A DNA stretch of 39,032 nucleotides. It comes from Sterolibacterium sp964437515 (GTDB lineage: Bacteria; Pseudomonadota; Gammaproteobacteria; Burkholderiales; Rhodocyclaceae). How positions within the stretch are numbered: the first letter of the stretch is position 1; each line of letters begins with the position of its first letter. The notes below the pieces were generated by a model that saw only the letters and a list, made by a program, of their open reading frames with translations, searched no databases and was not told the DNA's origin. Location: NCBI GenBank assembly GCA_964437515.1, contig CAYTHB010000024.1, forward strand, positions 1 to 39,032, given 5' to 3'. Positions 7,693-15,380 of the stretch are shown in pieces. The position numbers and the translations under genes are program-made.

Positions 7693-8133
7693 ATGAAAAA
7701 GGTACAACAAGGCTTCACCCTGATCGAACTCATGATCGTCGTCGCCATCATCGGTATTCTGGCCGCCGTCGCCATGCCGATGTATCAGAACTACACCCTC
7801 AAGGCCAAGTTCACGGAAGTCGTCAACATGACGGGTGCCATGAAGACCGGTATTGAGCTGTGCGTCAATAACGGCACTTGCGGTGGCGCAGGTGTCATTT
7901 CCGGTGTAACCGCAGGCTCCAATGACGTTCCGCCGCTTCCGGCCGCTTCCGGCAAGCTCGCCAGCATGACCGTATCGGGCGCCGGTGTCATCACCGCCAC
8001 CTCGACCACGGCTGACTTTGGTGGCACGGGCTGGACCTACATCATGACCCCCGCCGTCAATGCCTCGGGCGACAAGGTCACCTGGACCATCACCGGTACC
8101 TGCAAGACCCGTGCTGGCGGCGCCATTTGCTAA
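7693..8133 (+). CDS. Type IVa major pilin (PilA/PilE type)
   Basis: A 146-residue prepilin with the short leader MKKVQQG, cleavage expected before F8, and the classical N-methylated helix start FTLIELMIVVAIIGILAAVA with Glu at mature position 5. The globular domain has the disulfide-loop cysteines near the C-terminus (GTCKTRAGGAIC, ending in Cys) and a second pair at CVNNGTC. The mature protein (139 residues) is of normal size. The product would be processed by PilD, exported through the inner membrane and assembled into pili for adhesion, twitching or DNA uptake. It stands alone: sigma-54 promoter upstream, terminator downstream. The protein lacks a C-terminal serine of the kind used by PilO-type glycosylation. 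Confidence 0.95.
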   Translation: MKKVQQGFTLIELMIVVAIIGILAAVAMPMYQNYTLKAKFTEVVNMTGAMKTGIELCVNNGTCGGAGVISGVTAGSNDVPPLPAASGKLASMTVSGAGVITATSTTADFGGTGWTYIMTPAVNASGDKVTWTITGTCKTRAGGAIC

Positions 8134-8156
8134 AAACGCCTCAACAGCCACAGGAA

Positions 8157-8184
8157 CCCCTCCCTTGCGGAGGGGTTTTTATTT
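8157..8184 (+). terminator. Rho-independent terminator after the pilin gene
   Basis: CCCCTCC (8157-8163), loop CTTGC, GGAGGGG (8169-8175), then TTTTTATTT. It lies 24 bp after the pilin stop and just before the convergent end of the GT-C/TPR gene. Confidence 0.93.
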
Positions 8185-8198
8185 GTGGCAAGCCAGAT

Positions 8199-10022
8199 TC
8201 ACTGCTTGAAAACGAAGGTTTCATCCGGATGGAAATGGTGATGCACCCGATAACAGCCATTCACATCGCCCATGGCACAAGCCTTCCGCAATTCTTGTAG
8301 TGCCTCGTCTTCCCGCCCCAGTTTTTCAAACAAGCTGGCACGCTGTAACAGGATGGCTGAAAAACTAGGCTGCAAGGCTTGCGCTTTATCGATTGACTGC
8401 AAGGCGTCTTCGTAACGCCCCAACTGCCCCAAGACCACAGAACGTGCATAGTGGGCAAAATAATATCGTGGATTCAAGGCCAGCGCGGCCTCCTGATCCG
8501 ACAATGCACCTTGATAATCATGTTTTTGCGCCCGCGCAAAACCACGATTGCTATACGCGCGCTCTTCACCCATGACATGCCCTCGGCTCTGTGCCTGTCG
8601 TTCACTGAGCTGAACCGCATCATTCCACAAGGCAAACTCAGAAGAAAAAGTGGATAAACGTTGTTGCGCTCCCAGCGCAATCAACACCACGGCAGGCAAA
8701 CCGATGAGCGGAAATAGCCACTGCATCCTTTGCGTACAACGACACGCCAGCGCACGGTTCCCCCATGCAGCCAGCACGATGACTCCCCCCGTCATCCAGA
8801 GGTAGCTGCGATACAGGACAAAAATCTCCTGCAATCGTATCGAAACAAACTCAACGGGGAAAAGACTCCATATCACCCATAAGCCCAAGCCTATCATTCC
8901 CATCAGCCCCGAAAATGGCGCGTTTTTTTCACCATTTGTGCAGGTATTTCGATTTCGCCCGCGCCCTAACAAAAACAAGGCCAGCCCGCCAAAAGCCAGA
9001 TACGCCACCACCCCCAACCACGCCGAAACTGAATCAAGATCTTCACGAAACACTTCACGCATATCCACAGACATCAACGATGAATCAGGCCAGACCCAAA
9101 GCGCCATGTATTTGAAAAACAGCCCGCTTTGCGTGAGGATGCTCATCCAGTGCATCCGTTGGAGCCCGAAAACTTTCTGATGCCAGTCCGCCCCTTCACG
9201 GAAATAAATCAGCAGCGGTTCATAACTATTGCCCAATACACTGGCGGCAGAAAGCGTTGCGCAAAGCGCAATGACACCACAAGCCGCAAAACACAGGATC
9301 AGCGTCAAGGTGTTAAGTGGCCAATCTGCACCATTTTTTGATGCGAAACCTTCACTATCTTTTGCGTTGCTCCCGTACAAAAAAATCAGTGCCCATGCCA
9401 CCAAGGGCGCCAGAACGGCATGTTGTTTGGAATACACTGCAAAGTAATAACAAATAACGGCAACCCCCATCCAGACACCGCGTCGGCTACTGAGTGCCTT
9501 AAGGGTGGAGAGCCACATGAGCAAGGAAAAGAAAGTCGCCATCAACGTCGTGCGCTGAATCAGATACGCCACGGCATAGACGGCCGCCGGATGCACGGCA
9601 AAGGGCAATACAGCGCAAAAAGCCACCCATTCATGCCGAAAACGCACAGTGGCACTGTCCGTATCGTTCGAAGATGACCATGCCAAGAGATGCACCACCA
9701 GCGATTGCAATGCCAGCAGACAGCCACAATGCAGCAAGACATTGAGCATCCGCAGCCCCGCCGGTTCGTCACCCATCAACATCGTCTGATGAGCAAAACT
9801 GGCATAAGGCCAGTAGCGCGGAAATCCCGGTAGGAAATGAGCACCTAAATCAGAAACATAGCTGCTATCGAAGAAATAAATATCGTCGAACACCTTGGGT
9901 GCATCCAGGTGTGGCAGATAAAGCATGCCCACACTGAATATCAGGAGCAAGGCAAACAATAGTCGCCAGAGGAGCAGACGGCGGGTCTGAGATATCTGTG
10001 AAATTCGTTGCAAACTCATCAT
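8199..10022 (-). CDS. Polytopic GT-C-like membrane protein with C-terminal TPRs
   Basis: A 607-residue inner-membrane protein. After an N-terminal transmembrane helix it has FDDIYFF (45-51), reminiscent of the acidic first-loop motif of GT-C glycosyltransferases. RMLNVLLHCG and FAVHPAAVYAVAYLIQRTTL, then YYFAVYSKQHAVLAPL, follow the pattern HP..V..V.Y..QR...L...SK...LP seen in bacterial relatives of TMTC/PMT-type O-mannosyltransferases. About ten hydrophobic segments precede a soluble tail (about 480-600) with three TPRs, such as AYSNRGFARAQKHDYQGAL. A role in lipid-linked glycosyl transfer is inference. The gene starts inside the nhaR-like stop (ATGATGA), so the two are one transcription unit, and it converges on the pilin gene. 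Confidence 0.75.
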   Translation of the reverse strand: MMSLQRISQISQTRRLLLWRLLFALLLIFSVGMLYLPHLDAPKVFDDIYFFDSSYVSDLGAHFLPGFPRYWPYASFAHQTMLMGDEPAGLRMLNVLLHCGCLLALQSLVVHLLAWSSSNDTDSATVRFRHEWVAFCAVLPFAVHPAAVYAVAYLIQRTTLMATFFSLLMWLSTLKALSSRRGVWMGVAVICYYFAVYSKQHAVLAPLVAWALIFLYGSNAKDSEGFASKNGADWPLNTLTLILCFAACGVIALCATLSAASVLGNSYEPLLIYFREGADWHQKVFGLQRMHWMSILTQSGLFFKYMALWVWPDSSLMSVDMREVFREDLDSVSAWLGVVAYLAFGGLALFLLGRGRNRNTCTNGEKNAPFSGLMGMIGLGLWVIWSLFPVEFVSIRLQEIFVLYRSYLWMTGGVIVLAAWGNRALACRCTQRMQWLFPLIGLPAVVLIALGAQQRLSTFSSEFALWNDAVQLSERQAQSRGHVMGEERAYSNRGFARAQKHDYQGALSDQEAALALNPRYYFAHYARSVVLGQLGRYEDALQSIDKAQALQPSFSAILLQRASLFEKLGREDEALQELRKACAMGDVNGCYRVHHHFHPDETFVFKQ

Positions 10023-10936
10023 TTGCTTGCCTCACGATCCACAAATACCTCATCCCGCGCCGTATCGCGAATGGCAACGATGGCGGGATGCGTCAGATGG
10101 CGTTCAGTCGTAATGGCGTAGAGCTGCTCGCGTATGGATGTGATCCGCCCCAATATCTGTACACCGTATTGTCGTGACACGGAGGCGGCAATCGCGCTCG
10201 GAACAACGAACAAACCCGCCCCTGCTTGGCCAAATGCTGTCAACAAGGCGCTGTCGTCAAACTCCCCCACGATGCGCGGTTGGATGTCCTGATCTTCAAA
10301 CCACTGAAGCAGACGGCTGCGTATGGCGACATCCTCACCCGGCAGCAGAAAAGGGGCACCATTGAGCATGCTCGGGAATGCGCCCTTCAGAAGCTCGGCT
10401 TGTGCGACGGCACCCAATATCGTCAGATCGCTTTCGCCCAACAAATGACTATAACCTCGTACATTAAGATTGGCAGGCATGGGGCGGTCGGCGATCACCA
10501 TGTCCAAATGATGCACCGCCAGATCGCCCAGCAGCAAATTGAGGCGTCCTTCACGACAAATAAGGCGCAGTGGCTCTTCCAGCATCAAAGCCGGTGCAAT
10601 CACACGCTGCGCCACCGACTTGGGCACCGAATCAGCAAGGCCAATACGAAAAGGGCGCGACAAGCGTGAACTTCCGTCGCGCACGGCATCGAGCAATGCA
10701 TCACCTAATGAGAAAATCTGCTCCGCATACACCAGAATGCGCCGCCCATCCTCAGTCAGCTCCAGGCCTCGACCGGCACGCTGCAAGAGAGTGACTCCCA
10801 GTGAATCCTCCAGCTCACGCAACTGCCCGCTAATGGATTGCGGTGTCAGATGGAGTTGTGTGCTGGCTCGCGCAATGGAGCCCGACTTGGCAACCATCCA
10901 GAAATAACGCAAATGCTTGAAATTCAAGGTCGGCAC
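10019..10936 (-). CDS. nhaR: LysR-family regulator, NhaR type
   Basis: A 305-residue LysR-type regulator. It starts NFKHLRYFWMVAKSGSIARAS, a winged helix-turn-helix in which YFW replaces the common F..V pattern, as in NhaR. Further NhaR-like segments are LTPQSISGQLRELE, RAGRGLELTEDGR, DMVIADRPMP, FLLPGEDVAIRSRLLQWFE and VGEFDDSALLTAFGQAGAGLFV. NhaR in E. coli activates nhaA for sodium/proton stress and other envelope genes; no nhaA is present here. It is coupled to the GT-C/TPR gene by overlapping start and stop, and divergent from htpX across a 105-bp intergenic space that should hold both promoters. The true targets are unknown. Confidence 0.88.
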   Translation of the reverse strand: MPTLNFKHLRYFWMVAKSGSIARASTQLHLTPQSISGQLRELEDSLGVTLLQRAGRGLELTEDGRRILVYAEQIFSLGDALLDAVRDGSSRLSRPFRIGLADSVPKSVAQRVIAPALMLEEPLRLICREGRLNLLLGDLAVHHLDMVIADRPMPANLNVRGYSHLLGESDLTILGAVAQAELLKGAFPSMLNGAPFLLPGEDVAIRSRLLQWFEDQDIQPRIVGEFDDSALLTAFGQAGAGLFVVPSAIAASVSRQYGVQILGRITSIREQLYAITTERHLTHPAIVAIRDTARDEVFVDREASK

Positions 10937-11041
10937 TATTTATTCCAATTTTTCGATGTTTCATTAAAGTATATTCGAATTGTCAGATGAATTTGATTTG
11001 TTAGACTGCCGCCTTCTGTCATGTCATCAGGAGGCGATTTC

Positions 11042-11923
11042 ATGAAACGCATCATTCTTTTTCTGGCAACCAACCTGGCCATCATGGTGGTACTGGGCAT
11101 CGTCACCACATTGACAGGTGCCAACCGCTACTTCACCAGCGAGGGGCTAAATCTCGGCAAATTGCTGCTGTTTGCCGGCATCATGGGCTTTGGCGGCGCA
11201 TTCATTTCCCTATGGATGTCAAAATTCATCGCAAAATGGAGCACCGGTGCACGCGTGATCGAATCGCCTGCCAATTCCACCGAATACTGGCTGGTCGAAA
11301 CCGTTCAGAAGCTCGCCACCAAGGCGGGACTCGCCATGCCGGAAGTTGCCATTTATGACGGCGAACCCAACGCTTTTGCTACGGGCGCAACGAAAAACAG
11401 CTCATTGGTCGCTGTCTCGACTGGACTGCTGCAACTCATGTCGCGTGAAGAAGCCGAAGCAGTGCTGGCACATGAAGTCGCCCATATCGCCAACGGCGAC
11501 ATGGTGACATTGACCCTGATACAAGGCGTGGTCAATACCTTTGTGACCTTTCTCTCCCGTATTATTGCTTACGCCGTTGACTCATTTCTTCGCAAGGACG
11601 AAGAAAGCAGTGGCCCCGGGATCGGCTATACGGTCGCGGTGATTGTCTGCGATATCGTATTCGGCGTTCTCGCCAGCGTCATCGTCATGTACTTTTCACG
11701 CCAACGCGAATTCCGTGCCGATGCGGGCGCAGCGCAACTGCTGGGCAGCCCGCGTCCCATGATTTCCGCACTTCAACGCCTAGGCTCGATGCAGGCGGGT
11801 GAATTGCCCCAAAACGTCGCAACGGCGGGAATCAATGGCCGCCCCGGATGGATGGATCTCTTTTCCAGCCATCCTCCGCTGGAACAACGTATCGCAGCCC
11901 TATCTGCTGCATCACGCCAATAA
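11042..11923 (+). CDS. htpX: Membrane zinc metalloprotease HtpX
   Basis: A 293-residue M48 family peptidase of the inner membrane that degrades misfolded membrane proteins. Two N-terminal transmembrane segments (residues 4-24 and 38-58) precede the zinc motif HEVAH (144-148), and the third zinc ligand lies in the EFRAD motif. Two more hydrophobic segments lie between them. Residue spacing matches E. coli HtpX. The start at 11042 follows AGGAGG by 8 bases; an in-frame ATG 7 codons upstream is less likely. Twenty-four bases separate it from the TerC-family gene, suggesting co-transcription. In E. coli htpX is under envelope-stress control; no such site was identified. Confidence 0.96.
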   Translation: MKRIILFLATNLAIMVVLGIVTTLTGANRYFTSEGLNLGKLLLFAGIMGFGGAFISLWMSKFIAKWSTGARVIESPANSTEYWLVETVQKLATKAGLAMPEVAIYDGEPNAFATGATKNSSLVAVSTGLLQLMSREEAEAVLAHEVAHIANGDMVTLTLIQGVVNTFVTFLSRIIAYAVDSFLRKDEESSGPGIGYTVAVIVCDIVFGVLASVIVMYFSRQREFRADAGAAQLLGSPRPMISALQRLGSMQAGELPQNVATAGINGRPGWMDLFSSHPPLEQRIAALSAASRQ

Positions 11924-11947
11924 TCACTCATCCCACCGACACAATAC

Positions 11948-12907
11948 ATGGCCACCGAACTGAACTACGCCAGCAGCAGCTTATGGGCAGGATTCATTGC
12001 CTTTGTCCTCCTCATGCTGGCACTCGACCTGTTCGTCTTTGGAGGGCGGCGCTCACACAAAGTCAGCGTGCGCGAAGCCGCGACCTGGTCGCTCATCTGG
12101 TTCGCTCTGGCGATGGTTTTTTGCGGCCTGCTCGACTGGTATCTGGGACAAACATTGGGGCCGGAAGTGGGTCGCGCCAAGGCACTCGACTTTCTGACCG
12201 GCTATGTCATCGAAAAATCCCTGTCGGTCGATAACCTCTTCGTATTCCTGCTGATTTTCGGTACCTTTCAGGTTCCGCACGAATATCAACGACGTGTCTT
12301 GATCTACGGTGTGCTAGGTGCCATCATCCTGCGTGCCATGATGATACTGGCCGGTGCCTGGGTCGTTCGGGAATTTGCATGGGTGCTCTATATTTTCGGG
12401 ATCTTTCTGGTCATCACCGGCATTCGCATGTTGGTCATGGCGGAAAAAGAGCCGGATCTGGAAAAAAACCCCGTTTTGCGCTTTGCACGACGCCACTTAC
12501 GTATTGCCGAAGGCGAACACGGCGAGAAATTCGTCGTCATCAAAAACGGTGTGCGCTACTACACCCCTTTGTTTCTGGTACTGATCCTGGTCGAAGCCTC
12601 TGATGTGGTGTTTGCCGTCGACTCGATTCCTGCCATTTTCGCCATTACTACCGACCCCTTCATCGTGTTCACATCGAACATCTTTGCCATCATGGGGCTG
12701 CGCGCACTCTATTTCCTGCTGGTCAACATGGCGGATCGTTTTCATCTGCTCAAATACGGGCTGGCGATGGTGCTAACCTTTATCGGTGCAAAAATGCTGA
12801 TCGCTCCTTGGTATCACATCCCAACCCCGGCCTCACTCGCCATCGTTGCCATATTGATACTGGCTTCGATCAGTGCCAGCCTTTTTGCCACGCGGCACTC
12901 ACGCTAA
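11948..12907 (+). CDS. TerC-family integral membrane protein (Alx-like)
   Basis: A 319-residue polytopic inner-membrane protein of the TerC family, with about nine hydrophobic segments. Signatures are EKSLSVDNLFVF, the paired DVVFAVDSIPAIFAIT and NIFAIMGLRALYF, and the acidic residues D and E inside membrane helices that are thought to bind metal. Family members include Alx/MntP-related manganese exporters and TerC of tellurite resistance. The length and the central cytoplasmic loop (EKEPDLEKNPVLRFARRH) fit the Alx branch. Manganese export is an inference from that branch. No yybP-ykoY riboswitch-like structure was recognised upstream; the 24-bp gap to htpX is too short for one. Confidence 0.9.
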   Translation: MATELNYASSSLWAGFIAFVLLMLALDLFVFGGRRSHKVSVREAATWSLIWFALAMVFCGLLDWYLGQTLGPEVGRAKALDFLTGYVIEKSLSVDNLFVFLLIFGTFQVPHEYQRRVLIYGVLGAIILRAMMILAGAWVVREFAWVLYIFGIFLVITGIRMLVMAEKEPDLEKNPVLRFARRHLRIAEGEHGEKFVVIKNGVRYYTPLFLVLILVEASDVVFAVDSIPAIFAITTDPFIVFTSNIFAIMGLRALYFLLVNMADRFHLLKYGLAMVLTFIGAKMLIAPWYHIPTPASLAIVAILILASISASLFATRHSR

Positions 12908-12945
12908 ATCAATGAAGGGTGAATAGCGTCAGACAAACGAACAAT

Positions 12946-13171
12946 CATGGTAGCCCTCTTCACACTTCCACCCACAGAGGATGAAATAATCGTTATCCGA
13001 TAACATCCACCCCACCCATCCCCCACGGACGGCTTTGCACAGCCTTCCGGCTTCGGCGGCACGGAGCAGCGCTCCGTGAAACCCCGCCTACGCCCCCTCA
13101 AGGGGCGGCTACTGATTGGCTCGCTACGCTCGAAGCTTCAACCCGACTCTGATTTTTGTATTTCACGTTAA
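12946..13171 (-). repeat. Interspersed hairpin-rich repeat, copy C (full length)
   Basis: A 226-bp copy in reverse orientation, from CATGGTAGCC to TTTCACGTTAA. In order it holds the GGATGAAATAATCG block, the palindrome CGTTATCCGATAAC, an imperfect hairpin around GGCTTTGCACAGCC, the palindrome CACGGAGC/GCTCCGTG, a CCCCTCAAGGGG stem and the GCTCGCTACGCTCGAAGC block. It fills the space between terC and the first gene of the TA cassette, ending 3 bp from that gene's stop. With copy D it forms an inverted pair around the cassette. Confidence 0.9.
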
Positions 13172-13174
13172 TCG

Positions 13175-13660
13175 TTACTGACGCTTCCGACGTTCCATTT
13201 CAAGATTCATGGCCTGCATGAAACGCGCCATCGTTCCCTCATAACCTTCATGCTCAATCGGGTCGTAAGACGCATCGCCTCGTTCCACGCCCAATAGAAA
13301 AATGACCATGCCAAAGATGTCATTTTTCTCATCATCATGCATGCGCAGATGTTGCCCCTGCAATCGCGTCACATCCTCGCAAAGTTTGTCAAAAACTTCG
13401 CCCGCCAGCCCTGAAAAAATGGCGGATAACGGCTGCCCTTCGCTCACACCGCCATAGGTCAGTTGCGTTTTCCAGAAGGCTTCCCAGAATCGTTCGCCCC
13501 CCAGTTCCTGGATGTCGGCCTCGAAAATGTCGGTATCGATCCCGGCAGCAAACTGGGTTCCCGTGTGGGTTCCCGCCGTCTTCGGTATCGCAGCATTCTG
13601 CCCTGTGCCACAGGATGAGGGTTCTTCCCCCACCGAAACAATTTTGATCGTGCGTGTCAT
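13175..13660 (-). CDS. Hypothetical protein (161 aa) in repeat-flanked cassette
   Basis: I do not recognise a family. The protein has 161 residues, is acidic and soluble, without signal peptide or membrane segment. The first ~45 residues (SSCGTGQNAAIPKTAGTHTG and following) look unstructured. The rest looks helical, with LAGEVFDKLCEDVTRLQG, DDEKNDIFGMVIFLLG and the charged tail FMQAMNLEMERRKRQ. It is the last gene of a minus-strand row headed by the HigB-like toxin, 12 bp downstream of the 76-aa gene, so the two are probably one unit. The Shine-Dalgarno sequence is weak. Repeat copy C begins 3 bp after its stop. Its existence as a gene rests on length, composition and spacing. Confidence 0.6.
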   Translation of the reverse strand: MTRTIKIVSVGEEPSSCGTGQNAAIPKTAGTHTGTQFAAGIDTDIFEADIQELGGERFWEAFWKTQLTYGGVSEGQPLSAIFSGLAGEVFDKLCEDVTRLQGQHLRMHDDEKNDIFGMVIFLLGVERGDASYDPIEHEGYEGTMARFMQAMNLEMERRKRQ

Positions 13661-13672
13661 GGTCTGAAAAAA

Positions 13673-13903
13673 TTATTTGCGCCAGTAATTATTGGCGGCA
13701 GCCACCGTTTGAAAATTGATCGCAACAACTTGCGATGCTGCGGTCAATGCCTCTGCACTATTGGCATATTCGGGACGTAACTTGTGCAGAACTTCCGCAT
13801 CCGGTTGTGTGTATTTGACCCCACGCCGACTCAAGGTAATCGCCAGTTCAAAGCCTTCTTGAGGTGTCGCCGTGATCAATGTATTCAACCAAGTATCTGC
13901 CAT
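13673..13903 (-). CDS. Hypothetical small protein (76 aa)
   Basis: I do not recognise a family. It reads MADTWLNTLITATPQEGF, then FELAITLSRRGVKYTQPDAE, and ends AINFQTVAAANNYWRK; it seems a soluble, mostly helical protein. The start at 13903 has an AAAGAG ribosome-binding site nearby; the longer frame to 13987 lacks support. It lies 12 bp upstream of the 161-aa gene and about 150 bp downstream of the helix-hairpin-helix ORF, within the repeat-flanked TA cassette. Pairing with the 161-aa product (partner, antitoxin or adaptor) is possible but unproven. Confidence 0.55.
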   Translation of the reverse strand: MADTWLNTLITATPQEGFELAITLSRRGVKYTQPDAEVLHKLRPEYANSAEALTAASQVVAINFQTVAAANNYWRK

Positions 13904-14057
13904 GATGTGCTCTTTATCTTCCTGATAAGGGTTGTAAGCTGGGGAACTCGTGGGACAGCGCCATGAGTTGCTAATCGGAGGCGCCAATCCAGATTTTGTG
14001 CAGGTCGGGCACGTATCCTATCATGCGGTTGATGATGGCATGTGCGTCGTTGACGCC

Positions 14058-14222
14058 TTAGGCAGAAAGCTGTTGCATGTACTGATCTATTTTCGCTGGC
14101 AGTCGGCAAAAGTTGGGCGAATGAAAGCCGAGCAAACGAAGATCAGCGACGGTTGCCTTCCCGACGTTCGGCAAGTCGGTAAGTTGTTTGAGACGCGAAC
14201 GATCAATCTTGTTTGGGCTCAT
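14058..14222 (-). CDS. Tiny helix-hairpin-helix protein, Cdd1/'pathogenicity locus'-like, probably truncated
   Basis: A 54-codon reading frame starting MSPNKIDRSRLKQLTDLPNV, with the helix-hairpin-helix pattern LTDLPNVGKATVADLRLLG that opens small Cdd1-type proteins (pathogenicity-locus/mitomycin-resistance family). Family proteins are about 90-110 residues and continue with a DP.x.LY..LC segment that is absent; here the frame stops at 14058 with TAA and stays open in frame to 13971. It may therefore be a truncated relic. It begins 9 bp after the antitoxin stop, as a third gene of the TA operon. No good ribosome-binding site is seen, which fits coupling to the antitoxin or decay. Confidence 0.5.
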   Translation of the reverse strand: MSPNKIDRSRLKQLTDLPNVGKATVADLRLLGFHSPNFCRLPAKIDQYMQQLSA

Positions 14223-14231
14223 GACGGTAAG

Positions 14232-14567
14232 TCAGCCGACAGCGAGCGTCAGGTGTCCAATCGGCTCAGCCGCCGGGCGCACCTTGATTTCGATGTCGTA
14301 GCCCAGGCGGTTTAGGCAGTCCATCAGCTTGCGCTCGGACAGGTTGGTGAAGTCGCCATGCATCATGCCCGACACCTTCGGTTGCGGGATGCCCATGCGC
14401 TTGGCCGCTGCTTGTTGCGTTAGCCCAAGGGCGCGCATCGCCTTCCTGATCTCGACTACCAAGCCGGTCTTGATCTTCAACTTCTCGGCGTCGGGCAGTC
14501 CAAGGTCGGCGAAGACGTTGCCTGAGCCGCGTTGAACCTCGACACCTTCAATGATTCGTTTTTGCAT
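14232..14567 (-). CDS. XRE-type antitoxin (HigA-like, HTH_37 group)
   Basis: A 111-residue protein with a Cro/C1 helix-turn-helix, MRALGLTQQAAAKRMGIPQPKVSGMMHG, followed by LSERKLMDCLNRLGYDIEIKV. The signatures NVFADLGLPDAEKLKIKTGL before the HTH and LGYDIEI after it mark the group of XRE antitoxins paired with Gp49/HigB-like toxins. Its start lies 20 bp inside the toxin gene. It should repress the operon and bind the toxin. Toxin-first order is typical of higBA. The operator candidate at 14938-14951 is upstream of the toxin. Confidence 0.88.
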   Translation of the reverse strand: MQKRIIEGVEVQRGSGNVFADLGLPDAEKLKIKTGLVVEIRKAMRALGLTQQAAAKRMGIPQPKVSGMMHGDFTNLSERKLMDCLNRLGYDIEIKVRPAAEPIGHLTLAVG

Positions 14568-14925
14568 TTCGCAACTCCTGTGCCATTGCCTCGGCCACCT
14601 TCAGCCGAGCGCAGATAATGTCCATGTCCACCTTTGGCGTGGCGATCCCACTCTTGCTCTTCTTTTGGAAGCAATGCAGGACGAACACTGCTTCCGCAAA
14701 CTTCACCGTGTAGACCGCCCGATACGTGCCGCCAGCATCGTCTTCGACGACCTCCAGCACGCCGGCACCGCCGAAGCCCTTGAGCACCTTCGCGGCGTCA
14801 TCCTGATCGCCCATCTGCGCCAGCGACAGCGCGTAGCCGAAACGGCGGCGCACATCGAGCGGCAACGCCATCAGATCCTTGTAGCTGCTCGCGATCCATT
14901 CGATCGGTTTCTCTTTGTCGATCAT
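14548..14925 (-). CDS. RelE-superfamily toxin, Gp49/HigB-like
   Basis: A 125-residue toxin of the phage-derived Gp49-like/HigB branch of the RelE superfamily. Landmarks are KPIEWIASSYKDLMALPLDV, RRRFGYALSLAQMGD, then GTYRAVYTVKFAEAVFVLHCF and KKSKSGIATPKVDMDI, which match the family's GxYRAVYxVxxxxAVYVLHxFQKKSxxGxxTPxxD pattern closely. Family members are ribosome-dependent mRNA endonucleases; the target was not established here. It is the first gene of the operon and overlaps the antitoxin by 20 bp. The start codon lies 13 bp from a palindrome likely to be the operator. Confidence 0.9.
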   Translation of the reverse strand: MIDKEKPIEWIASSYKDLMALPLDVRRRFGYALSLAQMGDQDDAAKVLKGFGGAGVLEVVEDDAGGTYRAVYTVKFAEAVFVLHCFQKKSKSGIATPKVDMDIICARLKVAEAMAQELRNAKTNH

Positions 14926-14937
14926 CGTGGCATGTTA

Positions 14938-14951
14938 TACCTGTTAAGGTA
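14938..14951 (-). promoter_or_regulatory. Operator candidate of the HigBA-like operon
   Basis: TACCT (14938-14942) and AGGTA (14947-14951) form a palindrome around GTTA. On the coding strand it overlaps a TATAAC -10-like sequence, with a TTGTAA 15 bp upstream as a weak -35. This is the place expected for autorepression by the XRE antitoxin. Confidence 0.45.
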
Positions 14952-14975
14952 ATGTTACAAGTTCGGTTTGTCTTA

Positions 14976-15200
14976 GCGTGAAACAACAAAAACGGAGTTC
15001 AGTTGAAGCTTCGAGCGTAGCGAGCAAATTAGTAGCCGCCCCTTGAGGGGGCGTAGGCGGGGTTTCACGGAGCACTGCTCCGTGCCGCCGAAGCCGGACG
15101 GCTGTGCAAAGCCGTCCGTGGGGGATGGGTGGGGTGGGTGTGATTTGGTAACGTTTATTTCATCCTCTGTGGGTGGAGACGGCTACCATGTACGTTAACG
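14976..15200 (+). repeat. Interspersed hairpin-rich repeat, copy D (full length)
   Basis: A ~225-bp copy in forward orientation, from GCGTGAAACAAC to CATGTACGTTAACG. It has all blocks of copy C in mirrored order, including the perfect stem CACGGAGCA/TGCTCCGTG, the CGGACGGCT/AGCCGTCCG hairpin and the CCCCTTGAGGGG stem. It lies between the HigBA-like promoter and the fabG4-type operon promoter, in inverted orientation to copy C. Confidence 0.9.
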
Positions 15201-15269
15201 TGTCTCTGTCTTAACGCGCCTCTTAACCCGCCCTCATTCACACTTGCTCGCTTCGCTCAACAAAGCCTA

Positions 15270-15298
15270 TTGCATACTAAAAAATTAGCTGCTAAATT
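15270..15298 (+). promoter_or_regulatory. Candidate sigma-70 promoter of the fabG4-type lipid operon
   Basis: TTGCAT (15270-15275) and TAAATT (15293-15298) with a 17-bp spacer stand about 80 bp upstream of the first start codon. The short palindrome TTAGCTGCTAA overlaps the spacer and -10 and could be an operator. Pattern match only. Confidence 0.35.
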
Positions 15299-15380
15299 AA
15301 AACGCATGTTTGAATCTTACCGGATAGCATTTTCGGTTTTATAGCTCAACTCACACACGACACACACGAGGCCGCTTGCG

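Noticed and set aside
13950..14315. Plus-strand frame of 121 codons
   Set aside because: It opposes the XRE antitoxin 3' end and the helix-hairpin-helix frame, both of which have domain support.
12946..15200. Insertion sequence or integron
   Set aside because: No transposase or integrase gene and no target duplication can be seen; only the inverted repeats are there.
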